Of a DNA stretch of 64,000 bases, positions 26,281-35,672 are shown one piece after another. A program made the position numbers and the translations under genes. Each line of letters starts with the position of its first letter. Position 1 is the first letter of the stretch. Under the pieces are notes generated by a model, which was not told the origin of the DNA, did no database searches, and saw only the letters and a list, made by a program, of their open reading frames with translations. Origin of the DNA: an uncultured Fidelibacterota bacterium. Lineage in GTDB: Bacteria; Marinisomatota; Marinisomatia; Marinisomatales; UBA1611. The stretch covers positions 1-64,000 of the forward strand of contig CAJWMI010000001.1 in the NCBI GenBank assembly GCA_913043185.1, written 5' to 3'.

Positions 26281-28080
26281 ATGAAACTAAAAATAAAACC
26301 AGGTCAGGAACGAATGGGTTTCCAAGCATTTTTGCATGTTCTTTATCGATTTATTCCTTTTCTTGTTCCTGTCTGGGACAAACTGTTATTGCGTATTATT
26401 ATTGGACTATGCCGTAGTTTTTTGACTGTTGCTATGATAATGATAACCGCCAAAATCATCGATGACGGATTATTAGCAAAAAATCCAGAAATGTTTTGGT
26501 ATTGGGTAAAAATTAACCTTGGAATTATTACCGTCTGGCTATTTACATATATTATTTGGTTAATAATGGTGCACTATGTGAAGTTAAAAATGGAAATCAA
26601 ACTAAAAACAATTATTCATAATCATGTGCAAAGCCTTTCGATAAGATTTCATCAATCACGTCCGGTTGGTGAACATATGTGGCGTATACAGGGTGATACA
26701 AAAGATGCTCTTACTCTTGTTTGTGATTTTGCCCCAGGAATAATAGAGCTATTTTGGTCTGTTCTGTCCGCTACAGGTTTAATAATGCTAGTAAACCCAA
26801 TAACCGGATTATGCATAGCAGTTTTTACGATTATTCAATTTTTCTATCTGCACTTTGGCGCAAGCTATCTGCGCCGACTAAGCCTCAAGAACTACAAGGC
26901 AATGCAAAACTTAACCGCAGTTCTGCAAGAGAATCTCAGTGCTTTCCCAACAAGTAAAGCACTTTCACGTGAAAATCATGAAAAAATTCGTTATTACAAA
27001 GCGCTCATTAAAAGGCTTCGTACGGCAATCAGATATAGTATTTTCAACATAGGCTGGGGTACTGGGAATAGTTTTCTTGTTTCCTGGAACCAATATATAT
27101 CATACATGCTCGTCTGTGGTATCTTAGTTATCAGAGGGGATATGACTCTTGGAGAGTATGTCACAATGGGACAGGCTATCGGATGGTTAACAGGACCTAT
27201 TCAGTGGCTCATGTGGCATATTGAATATGCTAGAATAACTGCTGTCCCTGCAGAGCGCATGCTTGATACTTTAGAGATTAGACCAGAAATTATTATTTCT
27301 CCCAATGCCAAACCTATTCAAAAGCCCAAAGGAGAAATTACTTTCGAAAATGTATCTTTTCGCTATTTACCAGACAGCCCTGAAGTAATCTCAAACTTGT
27401 CTTTTTCCGTTCCTCCTGGGAAAAAAGTTGCGATCGTGGGACCATCCGGTGCTGGAAAATCAACGATCTTTAATCTGGTGATGCGCTATTATGATCCTAC
27501 AGCAGGGAGAGTACTCATAGATGGTTATGATCTGTGCACACTAAGCCTTTCATCATATCGTGATCAAACTGCTATTGTGTTACAGGATACATTCTTATTC
27601 TCGGCGACACTTCGTGACAATATACTTTACGGTAATCCTAATGCAACCAAGAAACAACTGGATAATGCCATACGCATGGCAGGAGTGGATACAATTATAG
27701 ATGAATTACCCGAAGGCATGGATACATTACTAACTGAAGATGGTAACCTTTCAGGCGGACAACGTCAAAAAATAGCAATGGCACGAGCGATTATTCGTGA
27801 TCCTAAATTTCTCTTTTTAGATGAAGCTACATCCGCACTCGATCCAATCACTGAACGCTCGATCATAAAACATTTACAAACTATTGAACAAGGTCGAACT
27901 AGGATTTTTGTTGCACATAGTATAGATAGTATTCTAGATGCTGATGAGATCATCGTTCTTGATAAAGGTTATCTCAGACAGCAAGGAACACACGAAAATC
28001 TCGTAAATCAACCTGGTCTTTATCAAAAAATGTGGAAAACTGGCAACAATGATACTAGAAATAAGCAGGCGATATCTTGA
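26281..28080 (+). CDS. ABC exporter half-transporter A (permease-ATPase)
   Basis: A 599-residue type IV (MsbA/LmrA-like) half-transporter. A six-helix transmembrane domain occupies about residues 30-330. The nucleotide-binding domain has Walker A GPSGAGKST (about 386-394), signature LSGGQRQ (about 489), Walker B with catalytic Glu FLFLDEATSALD, and the H-loop in FVAHS. Both ATP-site halves look intact. There is no C39 peptidase domain, so it is not a leader-cleaving bacteriocin exporter. It overlaps the next half-transporter by four bases (TTGA), implying a heterodimer. The cargo is not evident. Confidence 0.9.
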   Translation: MKLKIKPGQERMGFQAFLHVLYRFIPFLVPVWDKLLLRIIIGLCRSFLTVAMIMITAKIIDDGLLAKNPEMFWYWVKINLGIITVWLFTYIIWLIMVHYVKLKMEIKLKTIIHNHVQSLSIRFHQSRPVGEHMWRIQGDTKDALTLVCDFAPGIIELFWSVLSATGLIMLVNPITGLCIAVFTIIQFFYLHFGASYLRRLSLKNYKAMQNLTAVLQENLSAFPTSKALSRENHEKIRYYKALIKRLRTAIRYSIFNIGWGTGNSFLVSWNQYISYMLVCGILVIRGDMTLGEYVTMGQAIGWLTGPIQWLMWHIEYARITAVPAERMLDTLEIRPEIIISPNAKPIQKPKGEITFENVSFRYLPDSPEVISNLSFSVPPGKKVAIVGPSGAGKSTIFNLVMRYYDPTAGRVLIDGYDLCTLSLSSYRDQTAIVLQDTFLFSATLRDNILYGNPNATKKQLDNAIRMAGVDTIIDELPEGMDTLLTEDGNLSGGQRQKIAMARAIIRDPKFLFLDEATSALDPITERSIIKHLQTIEQGRTRIFVAHSIDSILDADEIIVLDKGYLRQQGTHENLVNQPGLYQKMWKTGNNDTRNKQAIS

Positions 28081-29873
28081 TAAAAATAGATCCCACACAA
28101 AGCCCTATTCAGATAAAATCAACCTTATCCGGTAAGGAACAGGTTAAACTATTATTTCGTTTGCTAAAGTACGCATTACCAATCTGGGATAAAATTTTAC
28201 TCAGATCACTAGTGCTCCAGTTTTATGCATTGGCCTCTGTACTACCCACTATTATTGGAGCACACATAATAGACGAGGTATTACTTCGCGGAACCTCAGA
28301 ACAACTAGTTCGATACGTTGTATTATTAATAGCGATTCAGGCATTAATGCTATTGTTACATTTTATCGCCCAGATAATAGTCGAGTATTTAACACTGAGA
28401 GTCGCAAATGATATGAAATGGAGATTTTATAAGCATCTTCAGAGGTTATCATTAAATTTTTTTGGTAAACGACCGATTGGTGAACATATGTTTAGATCAC
28501 TTGATGATATAGATGGTTGCGCATGGATTGTAGGTCAAATGATCAATGATTTTCTTTGGCCTATCCAGAATCTTTTCGCATGGGGATTAGTATTGGCAAC
28601 AATTGATTCGTGGATGATTGTAATCTCCATTATCTATGTTACTATTTTATTTCTTGGGCGCCAATGGTTTGTAACAAGACTGCGTATATGGGAATTTAAA
28701 ATACGCAACCATGCACAGCGTTTGGATGCAATACTCCGACAGAGTTTAAAAGCAGTTCCCATTACAAAAGCTTTTGGACGTAACTCAACAGTCAGATACT
28801 GGTATAATACACAATTATTTAAGCTGGTTCGATCCACATTTAATCAACGTATTTTTTCTGGATGGGAAATATTTTTTGTAGACTATTCTTATCATGTTTT
28901 TCTGATGCTGGTATCCGTGCCTGTTGGTCTAAAAATAATGCAGGGAGAAATGACAATAGGCGATTATTATATCGTTCTTGCCGTATTTCCCGCGCTTACA
29001 AATCCAATCAAAGGATTAATTAACGTGATACAGACGGCAAGATTACAGCTGGTTCCAGCAGAGAGAATGCTAAATACGCTTGAGACACCTGTTGATATTG
29101 TGGACAGTTCCAATGCCACAAAAATCATTTCACCGAAAGGTCACATTAAAATGGATAGTATTAATTTTTCCTATGAAAAAATTCTGACTATAGATAATGT
29201 GAGTATTGAAGCTAAGCCTGGCGAAAAAGTTGCCCTAGTTGGTCAAAGCGGATCTGGCAAAAGCACTCTCGGAAAATTATTACTTCGGCTTTATGATGTT
29301 AATAGCGGAAGTATCACAATAGATGGGGTAGATATTCGCGATATTACTCAAAACAGTCTCAGACAGGAAATTGGAGCTGTTATGCAGGATGATTTTCTAT
29401 TTGCAGAAACATTGCGAGAGAATATTCGTTACGGGAGGCGTGGTGCTACAGAGGAAGAAATTTTAGATGCAGCTGCTATGGCAAAGGTTGACGAGTTTAT
29501 TAATAGCCTGCCTCAGGGATATGATACTATACTAAGTGAGGGTGGAAACTTATCAGGCGGACAGCGTCAGAGGGTCTGTCTCGCCAGAGTACTACTACGT
29601 GGTTCCAATATCCTACTTTTGGATGAAGCTACCTCTGCCTTGGATCCACTATCAGAGCATACGATAATTTCAACGGTAGATAATGTATTCAGTTCTTGCA
29701 CACGCATTATTATTGCTCATAATCTTACCGCTATTTCAGATGCTGATAGGATCTATGTACTAGATGAGGGGTCGGTTGTTGAGTTCGGAAAGCATAGTGA
29801 ACTGATGAATAAAAAAGGATTTTATTACCGTCTTTGGATCGATGATAAAAACAATCAGAGGATTATAAAATGA
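28077..29873 (+). CDS. ABC exporter half-transporter B (permease-ATPase)
   Basis: A 598-residue paralogue of the preceding protein, with the same layout: a membrane domain at about 35-335, Walker A GQSGSGKST (about 388-396), LSGGQRQ (about 491), Walker B LLLDEATSALD and H-loop IIAHN. Translation starts at TTG within the TTGA that ends the previous gene, so the two subunits are coupled and probably made in equal amounts. Its stop overlaps the adaptor start (ATGA). Each subunit keeps a consensus catalytic glutamate, so the pair does not show the usual degenerate-site asymmetry of many heterodimeric exporters. Confidence 0.9.
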   Translation: MIKIDPTQSPIQIKSTLSGKEQVKLLFRLLKYALPIWDKILLRSLVLQFYALASVLPTIIGAHIIDEVLLRGTSEQLVRYVVLLIAIQALMLLLHFIAQIIVEYLTLRVANDMKWRFYKHLQRLSLNFFGKRPIGEHMFRSLDDIDGCAWIVGQMINDFLWPIQNLFAWGLVLATIDSWMIVISIIYVTILFLGRQWFVTRLRIWEFKIRNHAQRLDAILRQSLKAVPITKAFGRNSTVRYWYNTQLFKLVRSTFNQRIFSGWEIFFVDYSYHVFLMLVSVPVGLKIMQGEMTIGDYYIVLAVFPALTNPIKGLINVIQTARLQLVPAERMLNTLETPVDIVDSSNATKIISPKGHIKMDSINFSYEKILTIDNVSIEAKPGEKVALVGQSGSGKSTLGKLLLRLYDVNSGSITIDGVDIRDITQNSLRQEIGAVMQDDFLFAETLRENIRYGRRGATEEEILDAAAMAKVDEFINSLPQGYDTILSEGGNLSGGQRQRVCLARVLLRGSNILLLDEATSALDPLSEHTIISTVDNVFSSCTRIIIAHNLTAISDADRIYVLDEGSVVEFGKHSELMNKKGFYYRLWIDDKNNQRIIK

Positions 29874-30688
29874 AAAATATTAAAAAAACAATTAAACTTT
29901 GGATAAATAATAGATTTATCATAATTATTGAAGTGATTGGTTATTCAGTTTCTGCTATATTAGGGTTGGCTGCAATTTATTGTATTGTCACTTATGAAAA
30001 CATGAATGCGTATGCTAATGGGATTCTAGTACCAAGTTCCACATCAATAAATGTCAACCAAGAATATTTAATTTATGACTGGGTTGTTAACCCAGGTGAT
30101 TTAGTTGAATCAGAAACACCTATAGCAAAGATTGTTACTGACAAAACCGCTTTTAAACGTTTAATTGCCTCCTCATACTTATCAGAGGCAATAAAATCTT
30201 TGAAAGATACAGGAATCCCACTAAATCAAAACCTTGAAACATTAAAAACACAGTATAATAAAATTCGCGGACTTCCAGAAATAAAAAACGTTAGCAGTGA
30301 AAAACGGGGAATCATATCTATACCTAATAATATTAAAAAAAATACCGTCTTAAACCCAGAAACAGATCTGGCAATAACATATGACTTAAATACATTATTT
30401 TGTTCAGCTGAATTAGAAGCTTCCAACTCAGGAAAAGTAACAGAGGGACAGACGGTAACAATTATTTTGCCTGAGACTGAACAAGAAATTATTGGCCTGG
30501 TAAATAAAGATCCAGATGCGAAAGAAGGCGGAACAGTAAAATTAATTTTCAGTAATATCCCAGAAAATGCAAAACAATATTTTAAGGAACTTCTCTCTTC
30601 AGATTCATCATCATTTCCAAAGGTAAGAGCAACAATTATTGTAGGCCGTAGAAGCCTTTTTGCAAAATTTTTTGGCAGATCTTTTTAG
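29870..30688 (+). CDS. HlyD-like periplasmic adaptor with one membrane anchor
   Basis: A 272-residue protein. One transmembrane helix lies at about residues 17-42. The following segment, ILVPSSTSINVNQEYLIYDW then VNPGDLVESETPIAKI, is the half-lipoyl (barrel-sandwich) element of membrane-fusion proteins. A short helical region comes at about 95-130, and a second beta part with EASNSGKVTEGQTVTIILPE corresponds to the returning lipoyl/beta-barrel strands. At 272 residues it is much shorter than HlyD or MacA, with almost no coiled-coil hairpin. It overlaps the exporter gene by ATGA. It should link the exporter to the periplasm; no TolC-like gene is in the window. Confidence 0.78.
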   Translation: MKNIKKTIKLWINNRFIIIIEVIGYSVSAILGLAAIYCIVTYENMNAYANGILVPSSTSINVNQEYLIYDWVVNPGDLVESETPIAKIVTDKTAFKRLIASSYLSEAIKSLKDTGIPLNQNLETLKTQYNKIRGLPEIKNVSSEKRGIISIPNNIKKNTVLNPETDLAITYDLNTLFCSAELEASNSGKVTEGQTVTIILPETEQEIIGLVNKDPDAKEGGTVKLIFSNIPENAKQYFKELLSSDSSSFPKVRATIIVGRRSLFAKFFGRSF

Positions 30689-30803
30689 ATAGATAATATT
30701 TTAATCATTTATATAATAAATCAATCTATTACTCTCTTTATCTTACTTCTATATAAGTTTATTTTTAATATTGCGGAATAGTTTTTAACTAATAAAAAAT
30801 CAA

Positions 30804-32489
30804 ATGATTTATTCTAAAATTTTAAAAATCACTCATTGGACATGGTTCTTTTGCAATGTTTTATTTTTTCTTTCATGCGGAAAAATAAAAGATTCTTTAA
30901 GAGCTGATATTTTTTCAGATATGACAACAAAATTAAAAATTGAATTTCATCATGAGGCTGGAAATAATGACGAATATCATATGCCCGAAAGTATAGGCTC
31001 TGGAGTTGCGATTTTCGATAGCAATAACGACGGCTTAGTAGATATTTATTTCCTAAATGGATATAAACATAAAAAAAATACTTTAAGTTCAAATGAATTA
31101 TTTGTTCAGACTAATGACAATACATTTGAAAATAAAACTGATGAGTCTGGACTGGGAAGCACCCAATATAGCATGGGTGTTGCTATTGGTGATATTAACA
31201 ATGATGGATACCAAGATGTTTACTGTTCAAATGTAGGTTCTGATCAACTTTTTTTAAATAATGGTAATGGAACATTTTCAGATATTAGCACGGCTGCTGG
31301 AATAAAAAATCAAGAATGGGGTTGTTCTGTTATATTTTTTGATTACAACCAAGATGCATATTTAGATATTTTTGTTACAAATTATTTGAACTATGATAGT
31401 CTACAATTCTGTACTGATAGAGCAGGTAGACAAGACTATTGCGGTCCCAAATCTTATATAGGGGTACCTGACATTCTTTATAAGAATATGGGTGACAATA
31501 CATTTACTAATGTATCAGATTATTCTAATATATCTAATCTCAATGGTAAAGGGCTTGGGGTTGTGTCTAACGATTTTAATTCAGATGGTTTAGCGGATAT
31601 ATATGTTGCTAATGATGGCGAAGCAAATTTTCTTTGGACAAATCAGGGCAATGGTAAGTTTATAGAAAATGCGGTAGCCATGGGCGCAGCATTTAATATG
31701 GTTGGTGCTGCTGAGGCAGGTATGGGTTTAGCTATAGGTGATGTAAATGCTGATAAAAACATGGACCTGTTTGTAACCCACCTTCGTGGTGAAACAAACA
31801 CTCTCTATATTAAAACAGATTGGGGATTTGAGGACATGACCGATCAATACAGCCTAAATAGAGATAATATATCACTTACAGGATTTGGTACTAGCTTTAT
31901 AGACTACGACAATGATACCGATCTAGATCTTATTGTGGCAAATGGAAGAGTGACTCGAGGGTTCCTTCTTCAAGAAAACCCAAACCCCGGTTATTGGGAT
32001 TTTTATGCAGAGCCTAACCTATTATATAGCTATCATAAAAAATATGGTTTTACAGCAGTCTGGTCTGATTGTGGTGATATCTGCCAACAAATGAATAATA
32101 GCCGTGGATTAGCCTCAGGGGATATTAATAATGATGGTAAAATAGATATTGTAGTAAACAATACGGGAGGTCTCGGAAAAATATATATTAATACCATTCC
32201 AGTTAATCATAGTTGGCTTATTATAGATGCAATCAATCCAGAATATAATAGACAAGATATTGGAGCTAATGTAACAGTATATACTGAGCTCCATGAAATA
32301 ACAAAACCAGTAATAAACGGATCAAGCTTTTTGAGTTCAAATGATATTCGCTTACATTTCGGTTTGGGTGATGCCTCTATTGTTCAAAATGTAAAAGTGA
32401 GATGGGCGGATGGTATTGAAGAAGATTTTGGAACATTTAAGGTTAACCAACAGGTAAAATTAGAAAAAGGAAAAAGCACATTTAATTAG
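30804..32489 (+). CDS. CRTAC1-type protein: seven-bladed FG-GAP propeller with ASPIC/UnbV domain (1)
   Basis: A 561-residue exported protein; the hydrophobic leader (about 10-24) ends FFLSCGK, a possible lipobox with Cys25. Seven calcium-loop blades are visible, each a DxNxDG-like loop followed by D-[hydrophobic]-[YF]: DSNNDGLVD, DINNDGYQD, DYNQDAYLD, DFNSDGLAD, DVNADKNMD, DYDNDTDLD, DINNDGKID (about residues 72-445). The C-terminal ASPIC/UnbV domain (about 490-555) has RLHFGLGDAS and VRWADG. The biochemical role of this family is not established; it is presumed to sit outside the inner membrane and bind Ca2+. It lies 115 bp after the adaptor gene and overlaps the next TPR gene by one base. 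Confidence 0.86.
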   Translation: MIYSKILKITHWTWFFCNVLFFLSCGKIKDSLRADIFSDMTTKLKIEFHHEAGNNDEYHMPESIGSGVAIFDSNNDGLVDIYFLNGYKHKKNTLSSNELFVQTNDNTFENKTDESGLGSTQYSMGVAIGDINNDGYQDVYCSNVGSDQLFLNNGNGTFSDISTAAGIKNQEWGCSVIFFDYNQDAYLDIFVTNYLNYDSLQFCTDRAGRQDYCGPKSYIGVPDILYKNMGDNTFTNVSDYSNISNLNGKGLGVVSNDFNSDGLADIYVANDGEANFLWTNQGNGKFIENAVAMGAAFNMVGAAEAGMGLAIGDVNADKNMDLFVTHLRGETNTLYIKTDWGFEDMTDQYSLNRDNISLTGFGTSFIDYDNDTDLDLIVANGRVTRGFLLQENPNPGYWDFYAEPNLLYSYHKKYGFTAVWSDCGDICQQMNNSRGLASGDINNDGKIDIVVNNTGGLGKIYINTIPVNHSWLIIDAINPEYNRQDIGANVTVYTELHEITKPVINGSSFLSSNDIRLHFGLGDASIVQNVKVRWADGIEEDFGTFKVNQQVKLEKGKSTFN

Positions 32490-33562
32490 TGAAAAACATA
32501 AAAAATAATAAATCACTTAATTATGTTAATATCGCTGGGACATATGTCATTTTTCTTCTATTGATATTTAGTTGCAGTCAAGAAAAAATATTCAATATTA
32601 TTCCAAATGAGTCTCAATTATTAGATGTTGAGTTTCAGGTTCGAGAGAAAATTATAACCTTATCAGATTCTTTATCAAAATATCCTAATGATATAAAACT
32701 ATTAGCTGATTATGCCATGACCTTGGATGCACATGATTTCCATTTTGAAGCAGAAAAGTTATATAGCATATTACAACAAATAGATTATACTGATTTTAGA
32801 TGGCCTCTATTTCATGCAATAATTCTACATAATCTAGGAGATAAAAAATCTCTAGAATTATATAAAAAAAGTATGAACCTTAATAATAAATATATTCCTA
32901 CTCTAAGTCTATGTGGGCAAGCAATGTACGAACATGGACATATTGATTCTTCAATATTTTATTTTAACAAAGCTATTCAAAGACAGAAATGTTCCAAGTT
33001 TGAATTAACTTATCTTGCGAAAATTTATATCAATAGTAATAGGTTTTATAAAGCTGACTCGATGTTAGCATTAATCAGTGAATGTGATATAGTGGATAAA
33101 ACATATTATTCTTTATTATCTGAGCTAGCACGTAAAAATAATAATAAAACATTATATAATAAATTAACCTTGGGGTTAATCGATATGCCAGACGCAAGCG
33201 ATATGATATATAATCCAATATATGATCAGATAATTGAAAAAGGATTAAGCTCTACATGGTTCCGCTATAGGGCACAGAAACATATGGAAATTCAACTATA
33301 TGAACTCGCAATAAAAGAATATACACAGCTTATAAAATTAAAGCCACTTTCTGAAGATTATTATAATCTTGGTATTGCATATGAAAATATTGGAAAACTA
33401 ATAATGGCTGAAAACTATTTTAAGCTGTGCTTAAAAAATAATCCTGTTTATATCCAAGCCTGTGAACAGCTAGCTAAGATATACAAAAACAAAGGAGATA
33501 TAAAAAAATATATTTTTTATAATAACCAGATCCAAACAATCCGATCAAAAATAATAGAATGA
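32489..33562 (+). CDS. TPR-repeat lipoprotein (1)
   Basis: A 357-residue protein starting at GTG, whose first base is the last base of the previous stop codon. The N-terminus is hydrophobic and ends LLLIFSCSQ, so Cys29 is a likely lipidation site. The rest is helical with tetratricopeptide-like pairs: TLSLCGQAMYEHGHIDSSIF, and later YYNLGIAYENIGKLIMAENY / ACEQLAKIYKNKGDI near the C-terminus. TPR proteins serve as docking scaffolds. Its one-base overlap with the propeller gene suggests the two work together. It is strongly A+T-rich, like its neighbours. Confidence 0.78.
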   Translation: MKNIKNNKSLNYVNIAGTYVIFLLLIFSCSQEKIFNIIPNESQLLDVEFQVREKIITLSDSLSKYPNDIKLLADYAMTLDAHDFHFEAEKLYSILQQIDYTDFRWPLFHAIILHNLGDKKSLELYKKSMNLNNKYIPTLSLCGQAMYEHGHIDSSIFYFNKAIQRQKCSKFELTYLAKIYINSNRFYKADSMLALISECDIVDKTYYSLLSELARKNNNKTLYNKLTLGLIDMPDASDMIYNPIYDQIIEKGLSSTWFRYRAQKHMEIQLYELAIKEYTQLIKLKPLSEDYYNLGIAYENIGKLIMAENYFKLCLKNNPVYIQACEQLAKIYKNKGDIKKYIFYNNQIQTIRSKIIE

Positions 33563-34746
33563 ATATTATAATATTTTCAATGCATCTAATAAGAAAACAA
33601 TTAATCTCAGATCCAGATCATAGACCTAAAGCAAGTGCTATAATTTTGATTCTATTTTTGGGCATAAATTGCTCGATTAATGATGAATGGGAGAAAAAAC
33701 ATCTTATTTTTACAGATCTTTATGAAAATGAAAAATATATTGAATCTAAAAGCGCGGCAGAAGATGCGCTTACGATAGCTTTAGATATTTACGATGCTGG
33801 ACACCCGAGCACTATATTATCATATATTAATTTGGGGAAAGCTTTCACAGCTACTGATGATATTACTTCAGGTGAAAGGAACCTAACTATTGCTCAAACA
33901 GCAATAGAAAAATATTTTGATAATCAACATATTTTATATGCCGTGAACTGTTTGCATATTGGTAATCTTTTTCGCCTAAAGGGAGATCTGGATAAAGCAC
34001 TAAAATATTTAACTCAAGCCAATGAATACTTTAAAAAAATAGATAAAGTTCAAACACATGACTACGCAAATACGCTAGAATATATTGCACTCATAAGTTT
34101 TACAAATTACAACCTAAATGATGCGGAGGACCTATTTCGTAAAAGTCTCTCTATAAGGGAAAAATATATAACAGACAAACAGAATAGTATTGCTCAATGT
34201 TTAAATAGTATTGCAATTATACTAAGAATGAAGGGTGAACTCTCAGAAAGTGAGAGTCTTACCAATAAGGCACTTACAATTTGGAATAACATTTTTGGAT
34301 CCAAACATAAAAATGTAGGTATTGGATTAAATAATCTTGGTGTGATTTATAAATATCAAGGAAGATATGATGAGGCAGAAAAAATATTATCTAGGGCATT
34401 GTCTATTAATGAGGATTTTTTCGGAAAAAATCATCCAGATTTAGCATCAGATTATAATAATATGGCACAATTAATGCATGCAAAAGGAAATTATGATTTG
34501 GCAAATAATTATTATAAAAAAGCATTGAACACACTAATCCAATTTAATAATATCTATAATTTTGAAATTGGTCAGATTCTAGCAAACCAAGGAGAATTAC
34601 ATTTCAGTTCTGGTAGTTATGGAAAAGCATTGGATTGTTTTAGCAAGGCTATTAAAAAAATAGCAGACTCTGAAAATGATAATTCATCTATACTAGAAAG
34701 AATAAACGAAAGGATTAAAGGAATAAAATATATTTTAGACCATTAG
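33559..34746 (+). CDS. TPR-repeat protein, kinesin-light-chain-like (2)
   Basis: A 395-residue protein overlapping the preceding TPR gene by four bases (ATGA). A hydrophobic segment at about 26-37 precedes Cys38 (LFLGINCS), a weak lipobox. It is followed by five or more 42-residue TPR units of the kinesin-light-chain type, for example NNLGVIYKYQGRYDEAEKIL and NNMAQLMHAKGNYDLANNYY, with the ALSINEDFFGKNHPDLA linker. The function is scaffolding in unknown complexes. It is convergent with the SGNH hydrolase gene, with only 22 bp between the stops. Confidence 0.78.
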   Translation: MNIIIFSMHLIRKQLISDPDHRPKASAIILILFLGINCSINDEWEKKHLIFTDLYENEKYIESKSAAEDALTIALDIYDAGHPSTILSYINLGKAFTATDDITSGERNLTIAQTAIEKYFDNQHILYAVNCLHIGNLFRLKGDLDKALKYLTQANEYFKKIDKVQTHDYANTLEYIALISFTNYNLNDAEDLFRKSLSIREKYITDKQNSIAQCLNSIAIILRMKGELSESESLTNKALTIWNNIFGSKHKNVGIGLNNLGVIYKYQGRYDEAEKILSRALSINEDFFGKNHPDLASDYNNMAQLMHAKGNYDLANNYYKKALNTLIQFNNIYNFEIGQILANQGELHFSSGSYGKALDCFSKAIKKIADSENDNSSILERINERIKGIKYILDH

Positions 34747-34768
34747 TAGTTAGATAGAAAATATTTTC

Positions 34769-35515
34769 CTATTGTAAAATAGATGAGGCCTTATTAAATA
34801 ATCTTTCAACAATTTTACTATATGCAACTTCGCTAAGATGTAAATTATCTGATGCAACTAAATCGGGTTGTTCTAATCCTAACCTTGAAATATCTGTAAT
34901 ATCTTGAAAATAAACACTCTCCTGTTGACACTTTATAGATAAAAAATCATTATATTGGGAAATCTCATCTGAAACTATTCCAGGAGGCGTATAGTATTGA
35001 CCAATAGGTGTAAAAGAATAATCTGGTATTGATATTACTATAACCTTGTTACGGTCATTCTTAGCTAAAGAAATAGCTTTTTCTAAAAGGATAGGGAATT
35101 CTTCTTCATATACAGAAAATGGTATTCTGCTAAATTGATTATTAACACCTATCAATAGCGTAACAAGGTCAAAATCATTAGGCGGATTAACATTGATTAA
35201 TCTATTTATTAGGTCAGTTGTTGTCCACCCTGATTGGGCAATACTTAAAAGATCCAAATTATTTGCATGTACTTTATTTAGTGTATCCATTAATTGATTT
35301 GGAAAACTACATGTATCACAAACACCCTGACCATAAGTATAGCTATCACCCATTGCTAAATATTTATAATTAGATATTTGAGGAAAATCTTTATCAATAT
35401 CTGAGTTAAAACATGTAATAAAAAAAATCGATATTAATAATATTTTAAATCGAAATTTGGATAAATCATGTAAAAATATTTCCATGCCCAAATCTACCCA
35501 TCTTCCCACAAACAA
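34769..35515 (-). CDS. SGNH/GDSL-family hydrolase, exported
   Basis: A 248-residue protein with a hydrophobic leader ending FFITCFNS (Cys35, possible lipoprotein); Met11 is an equally good start. Block I AMGDSYTYG gives nucleophile Ser58, block III LIGVNNQ gives the oxyanion Asn, and the C-terminal DNLHLSE gives the Asp-His pair. The nucleophile block is GDSY rather than GDSL, as in many esterases. It probably removes acetyl or acyl groups from a glycan or lipid in the envelope; the substrate is unknown. It is the last gene of the minus-strand run, 157 bp after the second propeller gene. Confidence 0.85.
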   Translation of the reverse strand: MFVGRWVDLGMEIFLHDLSKFRFKILLISIFFITCFNSDIDKDFPQISNYKYLAMGDSYTYGQGVCDTCSFPNQLMDTLNKVHANNLDLLSIAQSGWTTTDLINRLINVNPPNDFDLVTLLIGVNNQFSRIPFSVYEEEFPILLEKAISLAKNDRNKVIVISIPDYSFTPIGQYYTPPGIVSDEISQYNDFLSIKCQQESVYFQDITDISRLGLEQPDLVASDNLHLSEVAYSKIVERLFNKASSILQ

Positions 35516-35521
35516 GAAACC

Positions 35522-35537
35522 CCTCTCTAAAAAGAGG
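35522..35537 (-). terminator. Possible weak hairpin terminator after the second propeller gene
   Basis: On the minus strand CCTCT and AGAGG can pair around a six-base loop, followed by a moderately T-rich GGTTTCTTGTTT. It lies between the 613-residue propeller gene and the SGNH gene, just upstream of the latter's first ATG. The stem is only five pairs, so this is tentative; it could also be chance. Confidence 0.3.
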
Positions 35538-35672
35538 AGTGCATATTATACTATTTTATCACACGCACTAATTTTTCACTTAGTATTATTTACAGATCTA
35601 GCAGAATCTAAATTTCTATCCATTATTCTACTTTATAGAAAAGAAACTTGCATAAATAGAAATAACCTGGAT

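Noticed and set aside
26281..30688. Exporter cluster as a bacteriocin or NHLP-type peptide maturation system.
   Set aside because: No C39 peptidase domain, no modifying enzyme and no leader-bearing small ORF were found nearby, so the specific label is not supported.
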